Assembly (NCBI RefSeq): GCF_017310645.1
Contig: NZ_JAFLRH010000037.1
Coordinates: 27,508 to 91,507, forward strand
DNA length: 64,000 bases
From: Paradesulfitobacterium ferrireducens
GTDB lineage: Bacteria; Bacillota; Desulfitobacteriia; Desulfitobacteriales; Desulfitobacteriaceae
Reading direction: 5' to 3'
The notes beneath the pieces are model-generated. The model searched no databases. It was given only the letters and a program-made list of their open reading frames with translations, and was not told where the DNA came from. Within the stretch, counting starts at the first letter, position 1. Each line of letters starts with the position of its first letter. A program made the position numbers and the translations under genes. Shown here one piece after another: positions 10,528 through 18,706 of the stretch.

Positions 10528-10557
10528 AACTTTAAGAGCTTGCATGCTTAAGTTTTT
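10528..10557 (+). terminator. possible rho-independent terminator after the sigma-54 activator
   Basis: AACTTTAAG and CTTAAGTT pair with one bulged base around a 10-base loop and are followed by TTT. The stem is AT-rich and weak, so this is tentative. Confidence 0.4.
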
Positions 10558-10581
10558 CAAAACGTGACACATATTTAGCGA

Positions 10582-10640
10582 TTGACAACAAAGTCCATAC
10601 TGTATATATTGTATATATACAGTATGGACTTTGTTGTCAA
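10582..10640 (+). promoter_or_regulatory. promoter embedded in a 27-bp perfect inverted repeat
   Basis: Left arm 10582-10608 and right arm 10614-10640 are exact reverse complements of 27 bases each, separated by TTGTA. The left arm starts with TTGACA (10582-10587), and TATATT follows after exactly 17 bases (10605-10610), so a consensus-like sigma-A promoter is built into the repeat. The mirror copy gives TTGACA-17-TATATA on the other strand. The repeat ends one to two bases before the AAAGGAGG ribosome site of the GntR gene. Inference: operator for the GntR (YtrA-type) autoregulator; as RNA the right arm could also fold with the left. Confidence 0.75.
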
Positions 10641-10660
10641 AGGAGGATTGGCATGCGCAC

Positions 10661-11032
10661 ATGAACATGATCATATCCAATGCTTCGCAAGAACCTATTT
10701 ACCAGCAGATCATAACCCAGTTGAAGAACGCGATGGTTCGAGGAGAGCTGGCGGCGGGAGACGCCCTGCCCTCGATCAGAACTCTCGCCAAAGATTTGCA
10801 GATCAGCGTAATCACGACCAAAAGGGCTTATGAAGAGCTGGAGCGCGATGGGTATATCCATACAGTACCCGGCAAAGGTTCATTTGTCGCCGCCCAAAAT
10901 CAGGAGCTGCTGCGGGAAACCCGCCTGCGCCTGGTCAAGGAGAAACTGGCCGAGGCTGTGGAGGCTGCCCGCAGAATCGGACTCAGCCCTCATGAACTCC
11001 GCCATATGCTGGACCTAATGTACGAAGAATAA
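10661..11032 (+). CDS. GntR-family regulator, YtrA subfamily
   Basis: About 123-residue repressor with an N-terminal winged helix (EPIYQQIITQLKNAMVRGEL... LPSIRTLAKDLQISVITTKRAYEEL... GYIHTVPGKGSFV) and a short C-terminal helical dimerisation tail, the size expected for YtrA-type GntR proteins that control neighbouring ABC transporters. The start is uncertain: an in-frame TTG lies at 10631 inside the inverted repeat and ATGs lie at 10661 and 10667. The strong AAAGGAGG site (10639-10646) is placed ideally for an ATG at 10653 that reads only Met-Arg-Thr-stop and overlaps the 10661 start as ATGA. It is followed by an ABC ATPase and permease in the same direction; autorepression at the overlapping dyad is likely. 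Confidence 0.88.
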   Translation: MNMIISNASQEPIYQQIITQLKNAMVRGELAAGDALPSIRTLAKDLQISVITTKRAYEELERDGYIHTVPGKGSFVAAQNQELLRETRLRLVKEKLAEAVEAARRIGLSPHELRHMLDLMYEE

Positions 11033-11073
11033 TTATTATTGTTTCATTTTTGAAGGGAGGCTTCAAGAACAAA

Positions 11074-11961
11074 ATGTTTGAAAGCCGAAATGTCCTCGAA
11101 ATCAATGGCTTATCCAAAAACTTTAATACTTTTTCCCTTAAACACCTAAGCTTCAATGTTCCCAAAGGCTATATCATGGGCTTCATCGGACCCAACGGGG
11201 CAGGCAAAAGCACCACCATCAAGCTCATCCTCAATCTGCTGAAAAAAGATGAAGGAAACATCAAGATTTTCGGCCTCGATCACCTGCAAGCGGAAAAACA
11301 AATCAAGGACCGGATTGGGTTTGTCTTTGACGAGAATTATTTTTATGAAGAACTGACCATTGCCTCGATGGAGAAAATCATCGCTCCTTTTTACAGTCGC
11401 TGGAATCAAGCCGCTTTTGACCAATACCTTAAAACGTTTGGCATGTTCTCCAAAATTAAAATTAAAGAACTGTCCAAAGGCATGAAAATGAAATTTTCCC
11501 TGGCCGTCGCCCTCTCCCATCAGGCCGATCTTCTGATCATGGATGAACCCACAGGGGGGCTCGACCCCATCGTGCGTGCCGAGTTGCTTGAGATTCTGGC
11601 CGATCTGATTCAGGATGAGGAAAAATCCGTCTTATTCTCGACCCATATCACAACCGATTTGGACAAAATCGCAGACTATATTACCTTTATCAATGAAGGG
11701 AAGCTTGTCTTCAGTGCTGCCAAGGATGACATTCTGGAACAGTACGGAGTTGTGAAAGGGGATAAAAACCTTTTGGACCGGGAAGCCGAAAAATTGTTTG
11801 TGGGCTTGAAAACCAACCAATTCGGTTTTGAAGGACTAGTCGCGGATAAGTCTCTGGCCCGCAGAACGTTCCAAGAACGGGCCCTGGTCGAGAAGCCGAC
11901 CTTAGAAGACATTATGCTCTATACAGTGAGGGGGGAAAATCATGGCTACGCTCATTCTTAA
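11074..11961 (+). CDS. ABC transporter ATP-binding protein (YtrB-like)
   Basis: About 295-residue nucleotide-binding subunit. Walker A is GPNGAGKS, the signature is LSKGMKMK and Walker B LLIMDEPTGGLDP, followed by the switch histidine in LFSTHIT. The C-terminal 80 residues extend past the ATPase core, as in YtrB/drug-type ABC-2 systems. Start chosen at ATG 11074 (MFESRNVLEI) because GGGAGG lies upstream; an in-frame TTG at 11050 precedes the ribosome site and is unlikely. It overlaps the permease gene by 20 bases, so the two are co-translated, and it follows the GntR gene by 41 bases. Substrate unknown; such pairs export peptides, antibiotics or lipids. Confidence 0.9.
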   Translation: MFESRNVLEINGLSKNFNTFSLKHLSFNVPKGYIMGFIGPNGAGKSTTIKLILNLLKKDEGNIKIFGLDHLQAEKQIKDRIGFVFDENYFYEELTIASMEKIIAPFYSRWNQAAFDQYLKTFGMFSKIKIKELSKGMKMKFSLAVALSHQADLLIMDEPTGGLDPIVRAELLEILADLIQDEEKSVLFSTHITTDLDKIADYITFINEGKLVFSAAKDDILEQYGVVKGDKNLLDREAEKLFVGLKTNQFGFEGLVADKSLARRTFQERALVEKPTLEDIMLYTVRGENHGYAHS

Positions 11962-12610
11962 GGACCTCATGAATGTGAAGAAAGTTCTGGCTTTCGTCCT
12001 GATTTACGGTTTTATCATGATTTTCGGTTTTCAGAATGTCCCGGATGCCGCTCTAACCGCTTCCACCGTCGCCATCTCCTACCTGCTCATGCTTCAGGCC
12101 TGCCTGCGCGATGACAAGAACAAATCGGAAATTATTTTGAACAGCCTTCCTTTAACCAGAAAAACCATTGTAGGCGCAAAATATCTGACTATCTTTTTAT
12201 ATACCGCCTTGGGGCTTGTGTCTTATCTCTTTGCTTATGTTATAGTAGAGATAGCCGGAATCCCGTTTCACGTTTACCCGCTTACTCTAAGCAATGTGGT
12301 CGGAGTCGTGATTGCCGCAATTCTCATGAGCGCCTTGTTTTATCCGGTGTATTTTAAGTTTGGGTATCCCAAATCCAACATCTACGGCATGATTATCTTC
12401 CTCGCCTTTTTCTTCAGCCGGGGAATAGTCCTCAGCATCGCCAAGCGCCTTGGCAATTATTCTCTGCCGCATAGCATTGAGCGCATCATTCAATGGCTTT
12501 CCGGGCAAACGGAATACAGCCTCGCTCTGATCATGCTGATCGGGGGCCTGGCGCTTTTGGGACTGTCATACCTGTTATCCCTGCGCTTTTATTCCACAAG
12601 GGAGTTTTAG
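11942..12610 (+). CDS. ABC-2 type transporter permease
   Basis: 222-residue membrane protein with about six hydrophobic segments and the motif LLMLQACLRDDKNKSEIILNSLPLTRKTIVGAKYLT, typical of ABC-2 permeases paired with YtrB/BcrA-type ATPases. It overlaps the ATPase gene by 20 bases and would form the membrane half of the exporter. The C-terminus (SLRFYSTREF) is the usual end of this family. Cargo cannot be predicted from the sequence. Confidence 0.85.
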   Translation: MATLILKDLMNVKKVLAFVLIYGFIMIFGFQNVPDAALTASTVAISYLLMLQACLRDDKNKSEIILNSLPLTRKTIVGAKYLTIFLYTALGLVSYLFAYVIVEIAGIPFHVYPLTLSNVVGVVIAAILMSALFYPVYFKFGYPKSNIYGMIIFLAFFFSRGIVLSIAKRLGNYSLPHSIERIIQWLSGQTEYSLALIMLIGGLALLGLSYLLSLRFYSTREF

Positions 12611-12614
12611 GCGA

Positions 12615-12640
12615 AGGAGTCAAAAGTCAGAATTCAGAAT
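12615..12640 (+). repeat. dispersed GGAGTCAG/AATTCAG-type repeat, copy 2
   Basis: Four bases after the permease stop, AGGAGTCAAAAGTCAG is followed by AATTCAGAAT. It is the same motif family as 10491-10513 and 47057-47096. A near-palindrome (GGTAAAAATT ... AATTTTTAACC, 12680-12704) lies between it and the next ABC gene and could be an operator or weak terminator. Confidence 0.5.
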
Positions 12641-12725
12641 GAAAGTTCATAAAAATATATTTCAGTGGAAGAACATCTCGGTAAAAATTATTTAATTTTT
12701 AACCAACTATTGGATGTGTTGAATA

Positions 12726-13466
12726 GTGTCATTACTAAAGGTAGAGGGACTTACTAAAAAATATGACAAACATTTCGGGGTTGAGGATCTGACCTTCACC
12801 TTAAATTCCGGGGAAATCTTAGGGCTCGTCGGACCGAACGGCGCCGGGAAAAGCACCTCAATCAAGGCGCTCCTGGGCTTAATCCAGCCCGAGCGCGGTC
12901 AGGTGCTCGTCGGACCGGAACAGCTCTCCATTGCCGGGGTTGCCGCCAAGCAGATGATCGGGTACATCCCGGAGTTCCCGGTGCTCTATTCGGATCTGAC
13001 GGTCAGAGAGCACGCGCATTTCCTGGGAATGGCTTACGGCATCCCCGAACCGGAATTTCAGGCATATTATGGGGAGTTGGTGGAACGGTTCCACCTTGAA
13101 GGGAAGGAGGACAAAGCGGCCGTACACCTGTCAAAAGGAATGGAGCAAAAGCTGTCCATGCTGTGCGCGCTCATCCACCGTCCCCGAATCCTGATTGCCG
13201 ATGAGCCGTTCAACGGGCTCGACCCTCAAGGGCAGCGGGAGTTTAAAGACCTTTTGCGGGAGCTGGCCAACGAAGGCGGAGGCGTGCTTCTGTGCACGCA
13301 TCAGCTGGATACGGCAGAACGGGTCTGTGACCGCTTTCTCATTCTGAATCAAGGACGGCAGGCAGCCGTAGGAACATTACCAGAATTGCAGGCTGCCTCC
13401 GGTTTGCCCGGCTCCTCCCTGGAAGATGTGTTTCTGGCTCTGACCGGAGGGGGAAAGCACGCATGA
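12726..13466 (+). CDS. ABC transporter ATP-binding protein, EcsA-like
   Basis: 246-residue ATPase with Walker A GPNGAGKS, signature LSKGMEQK, Walker B ILIADEPFNGLDP and switch His in LLCTHQLD. Length and the ESLTVRE-type central region (IPEFPVLYSDLTVREHAHFLGMAYGI) resemble EcsA of Bacillus. GTG start at 12726 has no strong ribosome site, so the start is not certain. Its stop overlaps the start of the large permease gene (ATGA). EcsAB-type transporters affect secretion and peptidase activity in the membrane; the cargo here is unknown. Confidence 0.87.
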   Translation: MSLLKVEGLTKKYDKHFGVEDLTFTLNSGEILGLVGPNGAGKSTSIKALLGLIQPERGQVLVGPEQLSIAGVAAKQMIGYIPEFPVLYSDLTVREHAHFLGMAYGIPEPEFQAYYGELVERFHLEGKEDKAAVHLSKGMEQKLSMLCALIHRPRILIADEPFNGLDPQGQREFKDLLRELANEGGGVLLCTHQLDTAERVCDRFLILNQGRQAAVGTLPELQAASGLPGSSLEDVFLALTGGGKHA

Positions 13467-15133
13467 AAGCCCTGATCCTTTTGCATTGGCGGGTTATGCG
13501 CAACCACCTCAGACGCCGCCTTCATTATATTAGTGTCTATTTTGACTGGGCCGGGACCGTAACTTATCTTTACCTCTTAGCCTTCGTTTTGATAGGGATC
13601 GGGTATTACTTATATGATCCGTATAACCGGATTCCCTTCCCCGTCCTCCTTGGCCTTGAGCGCTTGGCCCAGGGAATTCTGGGGACAGTACCACTTTTGT
13701 GGCTGCTGGCGGCGTTTGTTCTTTCCGGGAGAACGGCAATCCTTTTAAGTCCGGCAGACGTCCATCATCTGCCGCAATTCCCGTTCCCCAAGTCAACCGT
13801 ATTTCTGGAGCAATGGCTTTGGCCCGCCGCCAAAAGAATTGCCCTCGCTCTCTTAGGGCCGCTCTTAATCTTGCCTTTCTTAACTCTCCTTCGGGTAAAG
13901 TTCCCTTTCGGAGACGTCTTGCTTACTCAGGTTGTGTGGGCCTTGTCAGGCCTTTTGGGGCTGACCCTGCAGTGGCTCTTGGCTTTTGTCCTAAGCAATG
14001 TGCGCGGATTGATCCTCTGGCTGAAGCGGGGAATCACCATCGGCACCTTGGTCCTTTTGGGAATCAGGCTGCTGAACGGCGGACTGCTTGACAGCAGTCA
14101 ACTTGGCGGCAGTCAGCTTGGCGACATTCCTCTTATCCTCACTCCGAATTCCGGGGCCGGCGCATCCAATAATGGAATGGATGCCCATCTGCTCACCACT
14201 GTCTCCCTTCCTTGGTTCAGTTGGCCCCTTTGGGCCTGGATTGTGCCGGCTGCCGTCCTAATCATCCTGGTCAGGCTGACCATTGCTCTTTATGCCCGCC
14301 GTCCGTGGGAACCGACTTTACGTCAGAGCCAGGAGGTTCATACCCTGCGCACCCTCATACGGGCCCGTGATCAGCGGGAACTAAAGCGCTACCGGCAGGC
14401 AAGGAAAGGGCCTGGGTTCATCGGCCGCTTGCTAGGACGCAGTTATGTTTCCCCAGCTTGGGCTTTATCTTGGAAAGGACTGCTCACCTGGCGCAGCGCC
14501 AACTGGACCCAGGTCTTCATCTCCTTTCTGCTTCCGCTCTTCGCCATCCGCTTGTTCTTTCCCAGCTTTTTAGGGCTGCTGCAAAGCGGGTCCATCGACC
14601 GGATAATTGACGTTCTGATCCGTTTTGAGCTCCCTCTGACCCTCTTAATCCTCCAGGGCTATACCCAATTCCTCTTCTCCTGGCAGGATGACCTCCAGCA
14701 CATGGAATTGTTTCGCCTGCTTCCGATCCCCCCTAAGCAGGCCATCCTAAGCACACTGGCTCCTCCCGCCTTAACTATCGGCCTGATGATGGTGCTAATT
14801 AGCTTGATCTTTACAACTCCGTTTTTAGCGGAACGAGAACTCATTCTCCTGGCCGCCTTGGCCTTGTCGGAGGGGATTCTGGGAGCGGTCCTGGTCGCCC
14901 GGGAAATGCTAAAAGACCCCAGCTCCACCACTTCAGCCCTCGGCCCGGAACGCTGGATCTCCGCTTTTTCTCTGGTGACCGCACCGGCTGTCGTACAGTT
15001 AAGCGGATTCTGGGGGGTATCGACGTTTGACGGCCTCACGAGCGGTCTCGTGGTAGCCGGGGGACTCACGGTCGTGTTCTTTATTCTGATGGTCAATGAA
15101 TTTGTGCTCTTACGGTCGAGGTATGGGGTTTAG
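13463..15133 (+). CDS. EcsB-like ABC transporter permease (large)
   Basis: 556-residue multi-spanning membrane protein, longer than Bacillus EcsB (about 400). The N-terminal part (LILLHWRVMRNHLRRRLHYISVY) matches the EcsB start, several hydrophobic segments follow, then a basic cytoplasmic region near residues 290-330, then further membrane segments. A tandem LDSSQLGGSQLGD stretch lies near residues 210-225. It overlaps the ATPase gene by 4 bases, indicating coupled translation. Family is probable rather than certain; the extra length may be an inserted loop and additional membrane spans. Confidence 0.78.
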   Translation: MKALILLHWRVMRNHLRRRLHYISVYFDWAGTVTYLYLLAFVLIGIGYYLYDPYNRIPFPVLLGLERLAQGILGTVPLLWLLAAFVLSGRTAILLSPADVHHLPQFPFPKSTVFLEQWLWPAAKRIALALLGPLLILPFLTLLRVKFPFGDVLLTQVVWALSGLLGLTLQWLLAFVLSNVRGLILWLKRGITIGTLVLLGIRLLNGGLLDSSQLGGSQLGDIPLILTPNSGAGASNNGMDAHLLTTVSLPWFSWPLWAWIVPAAVLIILVRLTIALYARRPWEPTLRQSQEVHTLRTLIRARDQRELKRYRQARKGPGFIGRLLGRSYVSPAWALSWKGLLTWRSANWTQVFISFLLPLFAIRLFFPSFLGLLQSGSIDRIIDVLIRFELPLTLLILQGYTQFLFSWQDDLQHMELFRLLPIPPKQAILSTLAPPALTIGLMMVLISLIFTTPFLAERELILLAALALSEGILGAVLVAREMLKDPSSTTSALGPERWISAFSLVTAPAVVQLSGFWGVSTFDGLTSGLVVAGGLTVVFFILMVNEFVLLRSRYGV

Positions 15134-15213
15134 AGACTCCACCTCGTCAATTACCTAAATAGCTGTTCAGTTCATCCGGCGTGCATCCCTCACTTCCTTG
15201 CTAATTGCCCTGT

Positions 15214-15253
15214 CCCCACGAAAAATTATCGTGGGGTTTCGCGTTATTTCTTG
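15214..15253 (+). repeat. structured repeat element, copy A (hairpin)
   Basis: CCCCACGA pairs with TCGTGGGG around a 7-base loop and is followed by TTTCGCGTTATTTC. A closely related element lies at 21368-21415 in the same orientation, about 80% identical over some 40 bases by eye. Copy A sits 80 bases after the permease stop and may serve as its terminator, although no long T-run follows. Confidence 0.5.
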
Positions 15254-15446
15254 TAATTTCGCGGAACCTAGAAAGTATTTAGACGAGCAGACAAGCCTCG
15301 TTAAAGTAAATGTTACTTGTTTTTAAGCAACTTGGAATTGTAGTAATTTGTCGGAAAATTCTTTGTAAAATTTGTAACGTTTTAGGACTGAAAAGTGTCT
15401 ATATAGTAGAATGGGAAATCCGACCCCATGACCGGAAGAGTGATTA
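15254..15446. other. gene-free AT-rich stretch with one candidate ECF-type promoter
   Basis: Together with 15134-15213 this makes a 313-base gene-free interval. It holds hairpin repeat A (15214-15253) and, at 15373-15401, TGTAAC-N17-TGTCTA, which resembles promoters of extracytoplasmic-function sigma factors (AAC ... CGTC type). No RNA gene or coding trace was recognised. Confidence 0.35.
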
Positions 15447-16067
15447 GTGCTGTCCGAAAATTTAAGTACAACCGCTGTTTCTAACCCATTTGTTTCTTTT
15501 AATTTAGCCACTAGGGAAGGATTGGTCGGTTATACAACAGCTAATGGTCACGTCATTAAGTCAACAGACATTTTTGTAGCGCTCCCTAGCCGTAAATCCT
15601 TAAATTCATCGGATACCGATACCACATATACTGTGAACGTATCCTACAATGGAACTACCTACTATGATGTTCCAGTTTGGGATATAGGTCCATTCAATGA
15701 GAACGATGACCACTGGAATCCAAATTATGTATGGGTAACCCCCTCAATTGAAATGCGCGTGAGGGATAATTGGGGATATGAAGAATACGGTGATCTAACT
15801 CGTGGCACTAGTGAAACATGGTTTGCAAAATACGAGAACTTCCATAATGGTTGGACAAGCTCCCATAGAATGGTTTCGAAGGATAAATATATATCTGACA
15901 GTAACCCAGGCACACAAGTTCACAATACTTTGGCTAATCCGTTATATCCTAGTAATCCGCTAAGAAATAACGGTGCAGAAATTGATCTTTCGGACGCTTT
16001 ATTTTATGGACTTGGATTAAGTGATAATGCTTATGTGACTGTAACCTATAACTGGGTGAATAACTAA
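15447..16067 (+). CDS. double-psi beta-barrel-like protein, possibly 5'-truncated
   Basis: 206 residues starting at a GTG with a weak GGAAG site; an in-frame stop lies just upstream and there is no signal peptide. The central text VPVWDIGPFNEND and the C-terminal IDLSDALFYGLGLSDNAYVTVTYNW recall the RlpA-type double-psi barrel (D-x-GPF, then IDLS-x-A-x-x-x-L, then valine-rich strand) found in peptidoglycan-acting exported proteins. Base composition is more AT-rich than the neighbours, suggesting transfer. The missing export signal is odd for this class and suggests a lost 5' end or a cytoplasmic/non-classical product. Fold assignment is by motif only. Confidence 0.5.
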   Translation: MLSENLSTTAVSNPFVSFNLATREGLVGYTTANGHVIKSTDIFVALPSRKSLNSSDTDTTYTVNVSYNGTTYYDVPVWDIGPFNENDDHWNPNYVWVTPSIEMRVRDNWGYEEYGDLTRGTSETWFAKYENFHNGWTSSHRMVSKDKYISDSNPGTQVHNTLANPLYPSNPLRNNGAEIDLSDALFYGLGLSDNAYVTVTYNWVNN

Positions 16068-16072
16068 CTTTA

Positions 16073-16118
16073 GCATGGAGTGTACTTTTATTGAAAAAAT
16101 AATAGTACACTCCAATGC
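16073..16118 (+). terminator. hairpin terminator after the double-psi barrel gene
   Basis: TGGAGTGTACT (16076-16086) pairs perfectly with AGTACACTCCA (16104-16114), with extra GCAT/ATGC pairing across one bulge. The loop is AT-rich. No clear T-run follows on the plus strand. Confidence 0.5.
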
Positions 16119-16196
16119 CACTGGTAACAGTTATATTAGTTCTCATCTAGGGTTAGCCAATCATTCCTTTCAGTCCTTTGAAAAGAAGGTTTTAGA

Positions 16197-16742
16197 GTGG
16201 TTTTTTTGCGTAGAACTAAACTTGCTAGACTTCTACTTTTATTGATATCTGCAGCTATCTTTGTCATCTTCTTTTTAGCATCTTGTACCCCAAACAAGAT
16301 AACACCAATAGGCCAATCGAACTACACTCAACCGTACATTCCAATAGATCAATCTCCTAAGACGGAAACACCGAATAGCCCCCAAGTAAATGCGCTTTAT
16401 GAAAATAGCTGGATTTTAACTACTAAACCTTTTAACGGAGAACAGAATGTTTCTCAAAAGACAGATATTTCTATCACCTTTAATCAAGATATGGATATAT
16501 CCACCCTAAATCCTGAAAATATAACGGTGATGGAGGGTATGCATAGTAGTTTTATCACTTATATGTTTAATTACCAATATGACGCAAAGACCCGTACTCT
16601 CCAAATCAAATTTAAAAACCCCGAGTCAGATTACGGTCCAGAAAATGGCATCCTGGTAACTGTTACAGGGAATGTTGCCAATGCTGAACACAAAAAGATG
16701 GGAAAGAATTCTGAGTTCGGTTTTAGCGTAGCTCCGGATTAA
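16197..16742 (+). CDS. lipoprotein with Ig-like (SbsA/Big-type) domain
   Basis: 181-residue exported lipoprotein. A basic N-terminus and hydrophobic stretch end in the lipobox LASC with lipidated C30. A Pro/Gln/Thr-rich linker follows, then one Ig-like domain from about residue 75 (TTKPFNGEQNVSQKTDISITFNQDMD... LNPENITV) of the type often found in S-layer and cell-wall proteins. GTG start with AAGAAGG 8 bases upstream. It converges with tcdA; the two stop codons overlap, so there is no room for a terminator between them. AT-rich like the preceding gene and possibly acquired with it. Confidence 0.72.
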   Translation: MVFLRRTKLARLLLLLISAAIFVIFFLASCTPNKITPIGQSNYTQPYIPIDQSPKTETPNSPQVNALYENSWILTTKPFNGEQNVSQKTDISITFNQDMDISTLNPENITVMEGMHSSFITYMFNYQYDAKTRTLQIKFKNPESDYGPENGILVTVTGNVANAEHKKMGKNSEFGFSVAPD

Positions 16743-17500
16743 GTGCTCTTAATATCCAGCAAGTCGCGCACAACTTCCCCTGCTATCAGGAGGCCTACCA
16801 CCGAAGGTACGAAGGAAATGCTTCCCGGGATCTGCCTTTTCTTGGCACAATGGGCATCCCCGCCGGGGCATATGCAATTCGTGCTGCAGTCCGGCATATC
16901 CTGCCTGGGCTCTTGCGGCAGATCGGGTGAATAGACAACCTTGATTCCCCGGGTAATACCCTCTTTGCGGAGCAGCTTGCGCATGGCTTTAGCCAAGGGA
17001 CAACCGCTGGTTTTGGAAATGTCCGCGACTACATAATTCGCGGCCGTGAGCCGGTTGCCGGCCCCCATGCTCGAGATGAAAGGGATCTTCCTAGCCAGGC
17101 ATTCTTTAGCAAGACTGATTTTGCCGGAGACGGTATCAATCGCATCTACTACATAATCCTGCTTCCGGCCCAGGAAACGGTCCGCGTCCTCTGCCGTGTA
17201 AAACGCTTTGATCGCTTCGACCCGAGCCTGCGGATTAATATCCAGAATCCGTTTTTTCATAACCTCGACTTTGGCTTGACCGACGGTTGAATGCAAAGCA
17301 TGCAACTGCCGGTTAATATTGGTCAGGCAGATCTCATCAAAGTCCACCAGGATTAAATTTCCTACCCCGGCACGAGCCAGGGCTTCGGCGGTAAAAGAAC
17401 CTACTCCTCCGATGCCGAAAATACTGACCGTGCTTTGACTTAAGCGAGCGATCCCTTCCGGGCCAATTAAAAGTTCGGTGCGGGAAAATTTGTGCTGCAT
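16739..17500 (-). CDS. tcdA: tRNA threonylcarbamoyladenosine dehydratase
   Basis: 253-residue E1-like enzyme that cyclises t6A37 of tRNA to ct6A in an ATP-dependent dehydration. ATP-binding GIGGVGS motif at about residues 29-35, the DFDEICLTNINRQ motif near 53-66, and the C-terminal cysteine cluster (DCSTNCICPGGDAHC) typical of TcdA/CsdL. Length fits. A GGAGG site precedes ATG 17500. It stands alone between convergent and codirectional accessory genes, so it is probably ancestral chromosomal sequence flanked by acquired material. Confidence 0.92.
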   Translation of the reverse strand: MQHKFSRTELLIGPEGIARLSQSTVSIFGIGGVGSFTAEALARAGVGNLILVDFDEICLTNINRQLHALHSTVGQAKVEVMKKRILDINPQARVEAIKAFYTAEDADRFLGRKQDYVVDAIDTVSGKISLAKECLARKIPFISSMGAGNRLTAANYVVADISKTSGCPLAKAMRKLLRKEGITRGIKVVYSPDLPQEPRQDMPDCSTNCICPGGDAHCAKKRQIPGSISFVPSVVGLLIAGEVVRDLLDIKST

Positions 17501-17561
17501 AATTTCCTCCAGTGTTGCTAATTCGCTGATTCATCTAGGGAGATTTATAGGGTTAGGTAGC

Positions 17562-18695
17562 TTAATATACTTCAAGTGTCTCTAATAAATAGTCTTTCAA
17601 CATCGGCTCAATAAAATGATACGTTCCGCGACCGGATTTTTCAATAATTCCTTTAGAGATAAGAGTGTCAACCGCTCGTTTGATTTCGTTGGGGTTATTG
17701 CTTAAGCCCGAATAGATCCGCTTACCCGCAGCTAAGCCCATTAAGACATTGCGGGTAAGGGCTGTTTTTCCTAATTCGTCCAAAATTTCGTCGAAGACCG
17801 GAGATAAAGTTGCTAAAGCCCTTGCATGGCCAAGTTGTACGAAAGCAAATGTCAGTTTATCTTCACCTGCTTCCAGTAAGGCATAATAGATTTCTGAGCA
17901 TAAAAGCATGGTGTCTTGGGGATGGCCTCCGGTTCTGCTAAGAATCTCTGTTACGGTCTGATGGCTGATTGTTATTTTCTTTTCCGCAAACTTTTTTGAA
18001 ATATAGGTTCCCCAGGCAGCCTCAGACACCGCAGGAATCGGAAGGATGGTGGCAAAACGGTAGAATGCTTGCCGTTTATCGCCAAAAATTGTGTTCATCA
18101 TACCTTCCTTTGATCCTAAAAAAAGATAAGCAGCGTTCTCCTGAGTTTGAAAATATGAGCGCATCACTTTGAGCGTCTCTTCTCCGGCAATCCGAATGAC
18201 TTCTTGAAATTCGTCAAATACGAGTACGATCTGCCTGTTATCCGTTTGAGCAAGAACTTCCGGCAGTTTCAGAGCGTAGGTTAGTAACTCATCATCGTTT
18301 CTATTTTCTGCCGGCAAGCCTAAAGCAATTTCCAGATCTTGTATCTTGGCCGTTAATTTAGCAGAGCCGGTTATTTTCTTAAGGCCGTCTTTCAAAGCGG
18401 TTGTTGTCTTTTTAATTCCGCTGCGATTCTCATAGCACGCATTGATGATACCCAAGGCTAATTCTTTTTTTGAGTTATAGCGAAACAGATCTATCAAAGC
18501 CGTATAACAACCCTTGGTCCTAATCCGTCTTAAGACCTCCAGGGCTATCGATGTTTTGCCGATTCTCCTCGGACCGGCTAACATAATGCTTTGGCCCTCA
18601 GACAAGCGCGTTTCAAGAGAAATTAGAAAGTCTTCGCGATCCACAATATCATGCTCAGACACCGGCCCGCCTAACGGGAATAATTTACCCGGCAT
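17562..18695 (-). CDS. AAA-type ATPase with C-terminal winged-helix-like region
   Basis: 377-residue soluble P-loop protein. Walker A GPRRIGKTS near residue 40, Walker B IVLVFDEFQEV near 160, a sensor-like SYFQTQENAAYLFLGSKEG stretch, and a C-terminal region (VDTLISKGIIEKSGRGTYHFIEPMLKDYLLE) that looks like a winged helix. This is the archaeal-type/novel-STAND ATPase architecture often found in accessory regions. No attached effector domain is visible, so its function is unknown. Two operator-like dyads lie immediately upstream (18707-18750), suggesting tight regulation. Neighbours are decayed toxin-antitoxin and resistance-regulator genes. Confidence 0.75.
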   Translation of the reverse strand: MPGKLFPLGGPVSEHDIVDREDFLISLETRLSEGQSIMLAGPRRIGKTSIALEVLRRIRTKGCYTALIDLFRYNSKKELALGIINACYENRSGIKKTTTALKDGLKKITGSAKLTAKIQDLEIALGLPAENRNDDELLTYALKLPEVLAQTDNRQIVLVFDEFQEVIRIAGEETLKVMRSYFQTQENAAYLFLGSKEGMMNTIFGDKRQAFYRFATILPIPAVSEAAWGTYISKKFAEKKITISHQTVTEILSRTGGHPQDTMLLCSEIYYALLEAGEDKLTFAFVQLGHARALATLSPVFDEILDELGKTALTRNVLMGLAAGKRIYSGLSNNPNEIKRAVDTLISKGIIEKSGRGTYHFIEPMLKDYLLETLEVY

Positions 18696-18706
18696 AACAC
18701 CACTCC

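Noticed and set aside
13530..13796. 88-residue minus-strand frame opposite the EcsB-like permease
   Set aside because: Antisense frame without start signals or motifs.
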